The position numbers and the translations under genes are program-made. A DNA stretch of 46,588 nucleotides from Saccoglossus kowalevskii. Lineage: Eukaryota; Hemichordata; Enteropneusta; Harrimaniidae. Of the stretch, positions 24,392 through 37,767 are shown one piece after another. Below the pieces are notes generated by a model. The model did no database searches. It had not been told where the DNA came from and saw nothing but the letters and a program-made list of their open reading frames with translations. Position 1 is the stretch's first letter. Every line of letters starts with the position of its first letter. The stretch is taken from assembly GCF_000003605.2 (NCBI RefSeq), contig NW_003122588.1, forward strand, positions 1 through 46,588, written 5' to 3'.

Positions 24392-25273
24392 GGTTGGTTC
24401 CATCACATACATGTCAAAGATATGAGGTAACGTTCGTGCATCATTTTTACTGTAATGTCAATTATTTATAGTAGAAAGACATTGAAATTTATGTATTTTT
24501 TTTCAAATTCATGGAAAGTTTTCGATTTTCCCTATTATTTTCAAAGAACAAGTTGTTGATGCGGTCGGCACATAGTGCGTTTTAGCTGTTAAATTACCGT
24601 AAAAAGTTGTTCAAAGTGAACGCAAAGTTGTACAAAGTGATTGCAAAGTTTGTAGATGTAATTGCATGTTTGACCTAACTTGTTGGCATATAGAAACCCG
24701 CAGTTGTAAAGTCAAAAAATGAATAAAAGCCAAATAAAAGCAGCCTATATGAGGAGAGTGTCACATGAGCTGATTGACTGTAAAAATGACAGAAAACAGA
24801 GTGCACAGTTGGTAAAAGCGTTCGAAACGTTGGCGTGGCTGCTTGTATATTTAACCTAAGTCATTGGCACGACAACCCCGCAGTAAAATTTTCAAAACAT
24901 TAAGTAAATGTATAGAAAATGTCCTATATAGAAACAGATTATCGCCACTGGGAACCGACAATTCGAATACAAACAGCTTACAAAGTTGCGAAAACCGATT
25001 GCAAAGTTGGTAGATTCGATTGGGAATGTTACATATGATATTATACTGACGGGTCCTATAGTTGAAATTTCGAAAACAAGAATACATGTTTAGTAAAATA
25101 CCGTTAAAATAACGTAGTGTTACTCGAAGCATGTAGAGGTCATAGGTCAATTCAAGAAGTAACTTGTGCAAACGCTATCAATTTTAAAACAGTTTCAAAC
25201 ATTAAATAGCCATCAATTCAGGTAAATTTCAAATTACTTAAAAAATAGTGTGGGTAGGTCATCGAACAATGTC

Positions 25274-25349
25274 TAAAGTTAAGCTGATTCGGGCATGGTT
25301 AGTACTTGCATGGGAGACTACTTGAGTAAACCAGCTGGAGTAAATTTTT
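25274..25349 (+). pseudogene. 5S-derived fragment, copy 27
   Basis: GACTACTTGAG at the end of box C; the flank reads GGTCATCG. Confidence 0.87.
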
Positions 25350-26230
25350 GGTTGGTTCCATCACATACATGTCAAAGATATGAGGCAACGTTCGTGCATC
25401 ATTTTTACTGTAATGTCAATTATTTATAGTAGAAAGACATTGAAATTTATGTATTTTTTTCAAATTCATGGAAAGTTTTCGATTTTCCCTATTATTTTCA
25501 AAGAACAAGGTGTTGATGCGGTCGGCACATAGTGCGTTTTAGCTGTTAAATTACCGTAAAAAGTTGTTCAAAGAGAACGCAAAGTTGTACAAAGTGATTG
25601 CAAAGTTTGTAGATGTATATGCATGTTTGACCTAACTTGTTGGCATATAGAAACCCGCAGTTGTAAAGTCAAAAAATGAATAAAAGCCAGATAAAAGCAG
25701 CCTATATGAGCAGAGTGTCACATGAGCTGATTGACTGTAAAAATGACAGAAAACAGAGTGCACAGTTGGTAAAAGCGTTCGAAACGTTGGCGTGGCTGCT
25801 TGTATATTAAACCTACGTCATTGGCACGACAACCCCGCAGTAAAATTTTCAAAACATTAAGTAAATGTATAGAAAATGTCCTATATAGAAACATATTATC
25901 GCCACTGGGAACCGACAATTCGAATACAAAGAGCTTACAAAGTTGCGAAAACCGATTGCAAAGTTGGTAGATTCGATTGGGAATGTTACATATGATATTA
26001 TACTGACGGGTCCTATAGTTGAAATTTCGAAAACAAGAATACATGTTTAGTAAAATACCGTTAAAATAGCGTAGTGTTACTCGAAGCATGTAGAGGTCAT
26101 AGGTCAATTCAAGAAGTAACTTGTGCAAACGCTATCAATTTTAAAACAGTTTCAAACATTAAATAGCCATCAATTCAGGTAAATTTCAAATTACTTAAAC
26201 AATAGTGTGGGTAGGTGATCGAACAATGTC

Positions 26231-26306
26231 TAAAGTTAAGCTGATTCGGGCATGGTTAGTACTTGCATGGGAGACTACCTGAGTAAACCAGCTGGAGTAA
26301 ATTTTT
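26231..26306 (+). pseudogene. 5S-derived fragment, copy 28
   Basis: Consensus through T5. Confidence 0.88.
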
Positions 26307-27185
26307 GGTTGGTTCCATCACATACATGTCAAAGATATGAGGCAACGTTCGTGCATCATTTTTACTGTAATGTCAATTATTTATAGTAGAAAGACATTGA
26401 AATTTATGTATTTTTTCAAATTCATGGAAAGTTTTCGATTTTCCCTATTATTTTCAAAGAACAAGTTTTTGATGCGGTCGGCACATAGTGCGTTTTAGCT
26501 GTTAAATTACCGTAAAAATTGTTCAAAGTGAACGCAAAGTTGTACAAAGTGATTGCAAAGTTTGTAGATGTATATGCATGTTTGACCTAACTTGTTGGCA
26601 TATAGAAACCCGCAGTTGTAAAGTCAAAAAATGAATAAAAGCCAGATAAAAGCAGCCTATATGAGCAGAGTGTCACATGAGCTGATTGACTGTAAAAATG
26701 ACAGAAAACCGAGTGCACAGTTGGTAAAAGCGTACGAAACGTTGGCGTGGCTGCTTGTATATTTAACCTAAGTCATTGGCACGACAACCCCGCAGTTAAA
26801 TTTTCAAAACATTAAGTAAATGTATAGAAAATGTCCTATATAGAAACAGATTATCGCCACTGGGAACCGACAATTCGAATACAAACAGCTTACAAAGTTG
26901 TGAAAACCGATTGCAAAGTTGGTAGATTCGATTGGGAATGTTACATATGATATTATACTGACGGGTCCTATATTTGAAATTTCGAAAACAAGAATACATA
27001 TTTCGTAAAATGCCGTTAAAATAGCGTAGTGTTATTCGAAGCATGTAGAGGTCATAGGTCAATTCAAGAAGTAACTAGAGCAAACGCTATCAATTTTAAA
27101 ACAGTTTCAAACATTAAATAGCCATCAATTCAGGTAAATTTCAAATTACTTAAACAATAGTGTGGGTAGATGATCGAACAATGTC

Positions 27186-27261
27186 TAAAGTTATGCTGAT
27201 TCGGGCATGGTTAGTACTTGCATGGGAGACTACCTGAGTAAACCAGCTGGAGTAAATTTTT
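27186..27261 (+). pseudogene. 5S-derived fragment, copy 29
   Basis: Box A is changed to AAGTTATGC; box C consensus. Confidence 0.86.
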
Positions 27262-28139
27262 GGTTGGTTCCATCACATACATGTCAAAGATATGAGGCAA
27301 CGTTCGTGCATCATTTTTACTGTAATGTCAATTATTTATAGTAGAAAGACATTGAAATTTATGTATTTTTTCAAATTCATGAAAGTTTTCGATTTTCCCT
27401 ATTATTTTCAAAGAACAAGTTGTTGATGCGGTCGGCACATAGTGCGTATTAGCTGTTAAATCACCGTAAAAAGTTGTACAAAGTGAACGCAAAGTTGTAC
27501 AAAGTGATTGCAAAGTTTGTAGATGTATATACATGTTTGACCTAACTTGTTGGCATATAGAAACCCGCAGTCGTAAAGTCAAAAAATGAATAAAAGCCAG
27601 ATAAAAGCAGCCTATATGAGCAGAGAGTCACATGAGCTGATTGACTGTAAAAATGACAGAAAACAGAGTGCACAGTTGGTAAAAGCGTTCGAAACGTTGG
27701 CGTGGCTGCTTGTATATTTAACCTAAGTCATTGGCACGACAACCCCGCAGTTAAATTTTCAAAACATTAAGTAAATGTATAGAAAATGTCCTATATAGAA
27801 ACAGATTATGGCCACTGGGAACCGACAATTCGAACACAAACAGCTTACAAAGTTGTGAAAACCGATTGCAAAGTTGGTAGATTCGATTGGGAATGTTACA
27901 TATGATATTATACTGACGGGTCCTATAGTTAAAAGTTCGAAAACAAGAATACATATTTCGAAAATGCCGTTAAAATAGCGTAGTGTTACTCGAAGCATGT
28001 AAAGGTCATTGGTCAATTCAAGAAGTAACTTGTGCAAACGCTATCAATTTTAAAACAGTTTCAAACATTAAATAGCCATCAATTCAGGTAAATTTCAAAT
28101 TACTTAAACAATAGTGTGGGTAGGTCATCGAACAATGTC

Positions 28140-28215
28140 TAAAGTTAAGCTGATTCGGGCATGGTTAGTACTTGCATGGGAGACTACCTGAGTAAACCAG
28201 CTGGAGTAAATGTTT
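28140..28215 (+). pseudogene. 5S-derived fragment, copy 30, terminator broken
   Basis: The final T run reads TGTTT, so the first Pol III stop would be lost in this copy. The rest is consensus; the unit resembles that of copy 4. Confidence 0.86.
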
Positions 28216-29096
28216 GGTTGGTTCCATCACATACATGTCAAAGATATGAGGCAACGTTCGTGCATCATTTTTACTGTAATGTCAATTATTTATAGTAGAA
28301 AGACATTGCAATTTATGTATTTTTTTCAAATTCATGTAAAGTTTTCGATTTTCCCTATTATTTTCAAAGAACAAGGTGTTGATGCGGTCGGCACATAGTG
28401 CGTTTTAGCTGTTAAATTACCGTAAAAAGTTGTTCAAAGTGAACGCAAAGTTGTACAAAGTGATTGCAAAGTTTGTAGATGTATATGCATGTTTGACCTA
28501 ACTTGTTGGCATATAGAAACCCGCAGTTGTAAAGTCAAAAAATGAATAAAAGCCAGATAAAAGCAGCCTATATGAGCAGAGTGTCACATGAGCTGATTGA
28601 CTGTAAAAATGACAGAAAACAGAGTGCACAGTTGGTAAAAGCGTTCGAAACGTTGGCGTGGCTGCTTGTATATTTAACCTAAGTCATTGGCACGACAACC
28701 CCGCAGTTAAATTTTCAAAACATTAAGTAAATGTATAGAAAATGTCCTATATAGAAACAGATTATGGCCACTGGGAACCGACAATTCGAATACAAACAGC
28801 TTACAAAGTTGTGAAAACCGATTGCAAAGTTGGTAGATTCGATTGGGAATGTTACATATGATATTATACTGACGGGTCCTATAGTTGAAAGTTCGAAAAC
28901 AAGAATACATATTTCGTAAAATGCCGTTAAAATAGCGTAGTGTTACTCGAAGCATGTAAAGGTCATAGGTCAATTCAAGAAGTAACTTGTGCAAACGCTA
29001 TCAATTTTAAAACAGTTTCAAACATTAAATAGCCATCAATTCAGGTAAATTTGAAATTACTTAAACAATAGTGTGGGTAGGTGATCGAACAATGTT

Positions 29097-29172
29097 TAAA
29101 GTTAAGCTGATTCCGGCATGGTTAGTACTTACATGGGAGACTACCAAAGTAAACCAGCTGGAGTAAATTTTT
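29097..29172 (+). pseudogene. 5S-derived fragment, copy 31
   Basis: TACTTACATGG in box C, CTACCAAAGT for CTACCTGAGT, and GATTCCGGC. The last two are shared with copy 33. Confidence 0.85.
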
Positions 29173-30053
29173 GGTTGGTTCCATCACAAACATGTCAACG
29201 ATATGAGGCAACGTTCGTGCATCATTTTTACTGTAATTTCAATTATTTATAGTAGAAAGACATTGAAATTTATGTATTTTTTCAAATTCATGGAAAAGTT
29301 TTCGATTTTCCCTATTATTTTCAAAGAACAAGTTGTTGATGCGGTCGGCACATAGTGCGTTTTAGCTGTTAAATTACCGTAAAAAGTTGTACAAAGTGAA
29401 CGCAAAGTTGTACAAAGTGATTGCAAAGTTTGTAGATGTATATGCATGTTTGACCTAACTTGTTGGCATATAGAAACCCGCAGTTGTAAAGTCAAAAAAT
29501 GAATAAAAGCCAGATAAAAGCAGCCTATATGAGCAGAGTGTCACATGAGCTGATTGACTGTAAAAATGACAGAAAACAGAGTGCACAGTTGGTAAAAGCG
29601 TTCGAAACGTTGGCGTGGCTGCTTGTATATTTAACCTAAGTCATTGGCACGACAAACCCGCAGTTAAATTTTCAAAACATTAAGTAAATGTATAGAAAAT
29701 GTCCTATATAGAAACAGATTATGGCCACTGGGAACCGACAATTCGAATACAAACAGCTTACAAAGTTGTGAAAACCGATTGCAAAGTTGGTAGATTCGAT
29801 TGGGAATGTTACATATGATATTATACTGACGGGTTCTATAGTTGAAAGTTCGAAAACAAGAATACATATTTCGTAAAATGCCGTTAAAATAGAGTAGTTT
29901 TACTCGAAGCATGTAAAGGTCATAGGTCAATTCAAGAAGTAACTTGTGCAAACGCTATCAATTTTAAAACAGTTTCAAACATTAAATAGCCATCAATTCA
30001 GGTAAATTTCAAATTACTTAAACAATAGTGTGGGTAGGTGATCGAACAATGTC

Positions 30054-30129
30054 TAAAGTTAAGCTGATTCGGGCATGGTTAGTACTTGCATGGGAGAATA
30101 CCTGAGTAAACCAGCGGGAGTAAAATTTT
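30054..30129 (+). pseudogene. 5S-derived fragment, copy 32
   Basis: GAGAATACC in box C, CCAGCGGG, and the end run shortened to AAAATTTT. Confidence 0.85.
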
Positions 30130-31010
30130 GGTTGGTTCCATCACATACATGTCAAAGATATGAGGCAACGTTCGTGCATCATTTTTACTGTAATGTCAAT
30201 TATTTATAGTAGAAAGACATTGAAATTTATGTATTTTTTTCAAATTCATGGAAAGTTTTCGATTTTCCCTATTATTTTCAAAGAACAAGGTGTTGATGCG
30301 GTCGGCACATAGTGCGTTTTAGCTGTTAAATTACCGTAAAAAGTTGTACAAAGTGAACGCAAAGTTGTACAAAGTTATTGCAAAGTTTGTAGATGTATAT
30401 GCATGTTTGACCTAACTTGTTGGCATATAGAAACCCGCAGTTGTAAAGTCAAAAAATGAATAAAAGCCAGATAAAAGCAGCCTATATGAGGAGAGTGTCA
30501 CATGAGCTGATTGACTGTAAAAATGACAGAAAACAGAGTGCACAGTTGGTAAAAGCGTTCGAAACGTTGGCGTGGCTGCTTGTATATTTAACCTAAGTCA
30601 TTGGCACGACAACCCCGCAGTTAAATTTTCAAAACATTAAGTAAATGTATAGAAAATGTCCTATATAGAAACAGATTATGGCCACTGGGAACCGACAATT
30701 CGAACACAAACAGCTTACAAAGTTGTGAAAACCGATTGCAAAGTTGGTAGATTCGATTGGGAATGTTACATATGATATTATACTGACGGGTCCTATAGTT
30801 GAAAGTTCGAAAACAAGAATACATATTTCGTAAAATGCCGTTAAAATAGCGTAGTGTTACTCGAAGCATGTAACGGTCATAGGTCAATTCAAGAAGTAAC
30901 TTGTGCAAACGCTATCAATTTTAAAACAGTTTCAAACATTAAATAGCCATCAATTCAGGTAAATTTGAAATTACTTAAACAATAGTGTGGGTAGGTGATC
31001 GAACAATGTT

Positions 31011-31086
31011 TAAAGTTAAGCTGATTCCGGCATGGTTAGTACTTGCATGGGAGACTACCAAAGTAAACCAGCTGGAGTAAATTTTT
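31011..31086 (+). pseudogene. 5S-derived fragment, copy 33
   Basis: CTACCAAAGT and GATTCCGGC as in copy 31, but box C is otherwise consensus. Confidence 0.86.
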
Positions 31087-31965
31087 GGTTGGTTCCATCA
31101 CAAACATGTCAACGATATGAGGCAACGTTCGTGCATCATTTTTACTGTAATGTCAATTATTTATAGTAGAAAGACATTGAAATTTATGTATTTTTTCAAA
31201 TTCATGGAAAGTTTTCGATTTTCCCTATTATTTTCAAAGAACAAGTTGTTGATGCGGTCGGCACATAGTGCGTTTTAGCTGTTAAATTACCGTAAAAAGT
31301 TGTTCAAAGTGAACGCAAAGTTGTACAAAGTGATTGCAAAGTTTGTAGATGTATATGCATGTTTGACCTAACTTGTTGGCATATAGAAACCCGCAGTTGT
31401 AAAGGAAAAAAATGAATAAAAGCCAGATAAAAGCAGCCTATATGAGCAGAGTGTCACATGAGCTGATTGACTGTAAAAATGACAGAAAACAGAGTGCACA
31501 GTTGGTAAAAGCGTTCGAAACGTTGGCGTGGCTGCTTGTATATTAAACCTACGTCATTGGCACGCAACCCCGCAGTTAAATGTTCAAAACATTAAGTAAA
31601 TGTATAGAAAATGTCCTATATAGAAACAGATTATCGCCACTGGGAACCGACAATTCGAATACAAACAGCTTACAAAGTTGTGGAAACCGATTGCAAAGTT
31701 GGTAGATTCGATTGGCAATGTTACATATGATATTATACTGACGGGTCCTATAGTTGAAAGTTCGAAAACAAGAATACATATTTCGTAAAATGCCGTTAAA
31801 ATTGGGTAGTGTTACTCGAAGCATGTAAAGGTCATAGGTCAATTCAAGAAGTAACTTGTGCAAACGCTATCAATTTTAAAACAGTTTCAAACATTAAATA
31901 GCCATCAATTCAGATAAATTTCAAATTACTTAAACAATAGTGTGGGTAGGTGATCGAACAATGTC

Positions 31966-32041
31966 TAAAGTTAAGCTGATTCGGGCATGGTTAGTACTTG
32001 CATGGGAGACTACCTGAGTAAACCAGCTGGAGTAAATTTTT
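31966..32041 (+). pseudogene. 5S-derived fragment, copy 34
   Basis: Consensus. The unit carries CCTATAAGAGC, shared with the next unit. Confidence 0.88.
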
Positions 32042-32921
32042 GGTTGGTTCCATCACATACATGTCAAAGATATGAGGCAACGTTCGTGCATCATTTTTAC
32101 TGTAATGTCAATTATTTATAGTAGAAAGACATTGAAATTTATGTATTTTTTCAAATTCATGGAAAGTTTTCGATTTTCCCTATTATTTTCAAAGAACAAG
32201 TTGTTGATGCGGTCGGCACATAGTGCGTTTTCGCTGTTAAATTACCGTAAAAAGTTGTTCAAAGTGAACGCAAAGTTGTACAAAGTGATTGCAAAGTTTG
32301 TAGATGTATATGCATGTTTGACCTAACTTGTTGGCATATAGAAATCCGCAGTCGTAAAGTCAAAAAATGAATAAAAGCCAGATAAAAGCAGCCTATAAGA
32401 GCAGAGTGTCACATGAGCTGATTGACTGTAAAAATGACAGAAAACAGAGTGCACATTTGGTAAAAGCGTTCGAAACGTTGGCGTGGCTGCTTGTATATTT
32501 AACCTAAGTCATTGGCACGACAACCCCGCAGTTAAATTTTCAAAACATTAAGTAAATGTATAGAAAATGTCCTATATAGAAACAGATTATCGCCACTGGG
32601 AACCGACAATTCGAATACAAACAGCTTACAAAGTTGTGAAAACCGATTGCAAAGTTGGTAGATTCGATTGGGAATGTTACATATGATATTATACTGACGG
32701 GTTCTATAGTTGAAAGTTCGAAAACAAGAATACATATTTCGTAAAATGCCGTTAAAATAGAGTAGTTTTACTCGAAGCATGTAAAGGTCATAGGTCAATT
32801 CAAGAAGTAACTTGTGCAAACGCTATCAATTTTAAAACAGTTTCAAACATTAAATAGCCATCAATTCAGGCAAATTTCAAATTACTTAAACAATTGTGTG
32901 GGTAGGTGATCGAACAATGTC

Positions 32922-32997
32922 TAAAGTTAAGCTGATTCGGGCATGGTTAGTACTTGCATGGGAGACTACCTGAGTAAACCAGCTGGAGTAAATTTTT
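32922..32997 (+). pseudogene. 5S-derived fragment, copy 35
   Basis: Consensus. The flank reads CAATTGTGTGGG as in copy 36, and the downstream T run is interrupted (TATC plus T7), also as in copy 36. Confidence 0.88.
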
Positions 32998-33880
32998 GGT
33001 TAGTTCCATCACATACATGTCAAAGATATGAGGCAACGTTCGTGCATCATTTTTACTGTAATGTCAATTATTTATAGTAGAAAGACATTGAAATTTATGT
33101 ATCTTTTTTTCAAATTCATGGAAAGTTTTCGATTTTCCCTATTATTTTCAAAGAACAAGTTGTTGATGCGGTCGGCACATAGTGCGTTTTCGCTGTTAAA
33201 TTACCGTATAAAGTTGTTCAAAGTGAACGCAAAGTTGTACAAAGTGATTGCAAAGTTTGTAGATGTATATGCATGTTTGACCTAACTTGTTGGCATATAG
33301 AAACCCGCAGTCGTAAAGTCAAAAAATGAATAAAAGCCAGATAAAAGCAGCCTATAAGAGCAGAGTGTCACATGAGCTGATTGACTGTAAAAATGACAGA
33401 AAACAGAGTGCACATTTGGTAAAAGCGTTCGAAACGTTGGCGTGGCTGCTTGTATATTTAACCTAAGTCATTGGCACGACAACCCCGCAGTTAAATTTTC
33501 AAAACATTAAGTAAATGTATAGAAAATGTCCTATATAGAAACAGATTATCGCCACTGGGAACCGACAATTCGAATACAAACAGCTTACAAAGTTGTGAAA
33601 ACCGATTGCAAAGTTGGTAGATTCGATTGGGAATGTTACATATCATATTATACTGACGGGTTCTATAGTTGAAAGTTCGAAAACAAGAATACATATTTCG
33701 TAAAATGCCGTTAAAATAGAGTAGTTTTACTCGAAGCATGTAAAGGTCATAGGTCAATTCAAGAAGTAACTTGTGCAAACGCTATCAATTTTAAAACAGT
33801 TTCAAACATTAAATAGCCATCAATTCATGTAAATTTCAAATTACTTAAACAATTGTGTGGGTAGGTGATCGAACAAAGTC

Positions 33881-33956
33881 TAAAGTTAAGCTGATTCGGG
33901 CATGGTTAGTACTTGCATGGGAGACTACCTGAGTAAACCAGCTGGAGTAAATTTTT
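33881..33956 (+). pseudogene. 5S-derived fragment, copy 36
   Basis: Consensus; preceded by GAACAAAGTC. Confidence 0.88.
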
Positions 33957-34698
33957 GGTTGGTTCCATCACATACATGTCAAAGATATGAGGCAACGTTC
34001 GTGCATCATTTTTACTGTAATGTCAATTATTTATAGTAGAAAGACATTGAAATTTATGTATCTTTTTTTCAAATTCATGGAAAGTTTTCGATTTTCCCTA
34101 TTATTTTCAAAGAACAAGTTGTTGATGCGGTCGGTACATAGTGCGTTTTCGCTGTTAAATTACCGTAAAAAGTTGTTCAAAGTGAACGCAAAGTTGTACA
34201 AAGTGATTGCAAAGTTTGTAGATGTATATGCATGTTTGACCTAACTTGTTGGCATATAGAAACCCGCAGTCGTAAAGTCAAAAAATGAATAAAAGCCAGA
34301 TAAAAGCAGCCTATATGAGCAGAGTGTCACATGAGCTGATTGACTGTAAAAATGATAGAAAACAGAGTGCACAGTTGGTAAAAGCGTTCGAAACGTTGGC
34401 GTGGCTGCTTGTATATTTAACCTAAGTCATTGGCACGACAACCCCGCAGTTAAATTTTCAAAACATTAAGTAAATGTATAGAAAATGTCCTATATAGAAA
34501 CAGATTATCGCCACTGGGAACCGACAATTCGAATACAAACAGCTTACAAAGTTGTGAAAACCGATTGCAAAGTTGGTAGATTCGATTGGGAATGTTACAT
34601 ATGATATTATACTGACGGGTTCTATAGTTGAAAGTTCGAAAACAAGAATACATATTTCGTAAAATGCCGTTAAAATAGAGTAGTTTTACTCGAAGCAT

Positions 34699-34896
34699 GT
34701 AAAGGTCAATTCAAGAAGTAACTTGTGCAAACGCTATCATTTTAAACAGTTTCAACATTAAATAGCCATCAATTCAGCAATTTCAAATTACTTAAACATA
34801 GTGTGGGTAGTGATCGAACAATGTCTAAAGTTAAGCTGATCGGGCATGGTAGTACTTGCATGGAAGACTACTGAGTAACCAGCTGGAGTAAATTTT
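34699..34896. other. Cluster of private deletions
   Basis: More than ten single-base losses in 200 bases, mostly in runs of two or more identical bases, plus loss of ATAGGTC in the repeated GGTCATAGGTC. They shorten this unit to 945 bp and damage 5S copy 37. The pattern fits an unpolished long-read junction. Confidence 0.65.
34826..34896 (+). pseudogene. 5S-derived fragment, copy 37, deletion-rich
   Basis: Only 71 bases: single-base losses in GATTCGGGC, GGTTAG, CTACCTG, GTAAACC and the T run, plus GGAAGAC in box C. The losses are probably technical. Confidence 0.83.
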
Positions 34897-35777
34897 GGTT
34901 GGTTCCATCACATACATGTCAAAGATATGAGGTAACGTTCGTGCATCATTTTTACTGTAATGTCAATTATTTATAGTAGAAAGACATTGAAATTTATGTA
35001 TTTTTTTTCAAATTCATGGAAAGTTTTCGATTTTCCCTATTATTTTCAAAGAACAAGTTGTTGATGCGGTCGGCACATAGTGTGTTTTAGCTGTTAAATT
35101 ACCGTAAAAGTTGTTCAAAGTGAACGCAAAGTTGTACAAAGTGATTGCAAAGTTTGTAGATGTATATGCATGTTTGACCTAACTTGTTGGCATATAGAAA
35201 CCCGCAGTTGTAAAGTCAAAAAATGAATAAAAGCCAGATAAAAGCAGCCTATATGAGGAGAGTGTCACATGAGCTGATTGACTGTAAAAATGACAGAAAA
35301 CAGAGTGCACAGTTGGTAAAAGCGTTCGAAACGTTGGCGTGGCTGCTTGTATATTTAACCTAAGTCATTGGCACGACAACCCCGCAGTAAAATTTTCAAA
35401 ACATTAAGTAAATGTATAGAAAATGTCCTATATAGAAACAGATTATCGCCACTGGGAACCGACAATTCGAATACAAACAGCTTACAAAGTTGTGAAAACC
35501 GATTGCAAAGTTGGTAGATTCGATAGGGAATGTTACATATGATATTATACTGACGGGTCCTATATTTGAAATTTCGAAAACAAGAATACATATTTCGTAA
35601 AATGCTGTTAAAATAGCGTAGTGTTACTCAAAGCATGTAGAGGTCATAGGTCAATTCAAGAAGTAACTTGTGCAAACGCTATCAATTTTAAAACAGTTTC
35701 AAACATTAAATAGCCATCAATTCAGGTAAATTTCAAATTACTTAAACAATAGTGTGGGTAAGTGATCGAACAATGTC

Positions 35778-35853
35778 TAAAGTTCAGCTGATTTGGGGAT
35801 GGTTAGTACTTGCAAGGGAGACTACCTGAGTGAACCAGCTGGAGTAAATTTTT
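35778..35853 (+). pseudogene. 5S-derived fragment, copy 38
   Basis: Diverged: AGTTCAGC, GATTTGGGGATGG, TGCAAGGG in box C and GTGAACCAG. The first, second and last changes recur in copy 44. Confidence 0.85.
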
Positions 35854-36735
35854 GGTTGGTTCCATCACATACATGTCAAAGATATGAGGCAACGTTCGTG
35901 AATCATTTTTACCGTAATGTCAATTATTTATAGTAGAAAGACATTGAAATTTATGTATTTTTTTTCAAATTCATGGAAAGTTTTCGATTTTCCCTATTAT
36001 TTTCAAAGAACAAGTTGTTGATGCGGTCGGCACATAGTGCGTTTTAGCTGTTAAATTACCGTAAAAAGTTGTTCAAAGTGAACGCAAAGTTGTACAAAGT
36101 GATTGCAAAGTTTGTAGATGTATATGCATGTTTGACCTAACTTGTTGGCATATAGAAACCCGCAGTTGTAAAGTCAAAAAATGAATAAAAGCCAGATAAA
36201 AGCAGCCTATATGAGCAGAGTGTCATATGAGCTGATTGACTGTAAAAATGACAGACAACAGAGTGCACAGTTGGTAAAAGCGTTCGAAACGTTGGCGTGG
36301 CTGCTTGTATATTTAACCTAAGTCATTGGCACGACAACCCCGCAGTAAAATTTTCAAAACATTAAGTAAATGTATAGAAAATGTCCTATATAGAAACAGA
36401 TTATCGCCACTGGGAACCGACAATTCGAATACAAACAGCTTACAAAGTTGTGAAAACCGATTGCAAAGTTGGTAGATTCGATTGGGAATGTTACATATGA
36501 TATTATACTGACGGGTCCTATATTTGAAATTTCGAAAACAAGAATACATATTTCGTAAAATGCTGTTATAATAGCGTAGTGTTACTCGAAGCATGTAGAG
36601 GTCATAGGTCAATTCAAGAAGTAACCTGTGCAAACGCTATCAATTTTAAAACAGTTTCAAACATTAAATAGCCATCAATTCAGGTATATTTCAAATTACT
36701 TAAACAATAGTGTGGGTAGGTGATCGAACAATGTC

Positions 36736-36811
36736 TAAAGTTAAGCTGATTCGAGCATGGTTAGTACTTGCATGGGAGACTACCTGAGTAAACCAGCTGG
36801 AGTAAATTTTT
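36736..36811 (+). pseudogene. 5S-derived fragment, copy 39
   Basis: GATTCGAGC variant, shared with copy 45. CCATACCATAC follows, as in copies 12, 40 and 42. Confidence 0.87.
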
Positions 36812-37691
36812 GGTTGGTTCCATACCATACATGTCAAAGATATGAGGTAACGTTCGTGCATCATTTTTACTGTAATGTCAATTATTTATAGTAGAAAGAC
36901 ATTGAAATTTATGTATTTTTTTCAAATTCATGGAAAGTTTTCGATTTTCCCTATTATTTTCAAAGAACAATTTGTTGATGCGGTCGGCACATAGTGTGTT
37001 TTAGCTGTTAAATTGCCGTAAAAGTTGTTCAAAGTGAACGCAAAGTTGTACAAAGTGATTGCAAAGTTTGTAGATGTATATGCATGTTTGACCTAACTTG
37101 TTGGCATATAGAAACCCGCAGTTGTAAAGTCAAAAAATGAATAAAAGCCAGATAAAAGCAGCCTATATGAGCAGAGTGTCATATGAGATGATTGACTGTA
37201 AAAATGACAGACAACAGAGTGCACAGTTGGTAAAAGCGTTCGAAACGTTGGCGTGGCTGCTTGTATATTTAACCTAAGTCATTGGCACGACAACCCCGCA
37301 GTAAAATTTTCAAAACATTAAGTAAATGTATAGAAAATGTCCTATATAGAAACAGATTATCGCCACTGGGAACCGACAATTCGAATACAAACAGCTTACA
37401 AAGTTGTGAAAACCGATTGCAAAGTTGGTAGATTCGATTGGGAATGTTACATATGATATTATACTGACGGGTCCTATATTTGAAATTTCGAAAACAAGAA
37501 TACATATTTCGTAAAATGCTGTTATAATAGCGTAGTGTTACTCGAAGCATGTAGAGGTCATAGGTCAATTCAAGAAGTAACCTGTGCAAACGCTATCAAT
37601 TTTAAAACAGTTTCAAACATTAAATAGCCATCAATTCAGGTAAATTTCAAATTACTTAAACAATAGTGTGGGTAGGTGATCGAACAATGTC

Positions 37692-37767
37692 TAAAGTTAA
37701 GCTGATTCGGGCATGGTTAGTACTTGCATGGGAGACTACCTGAGTAAACCAGCTGGAGTAAATTTTT
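37692..37767 (+). pseudogene. 5S-derived fragment, copy 40
   Basis: Consensus, with CCATACCATAC downstream. Confidence 0.88.
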
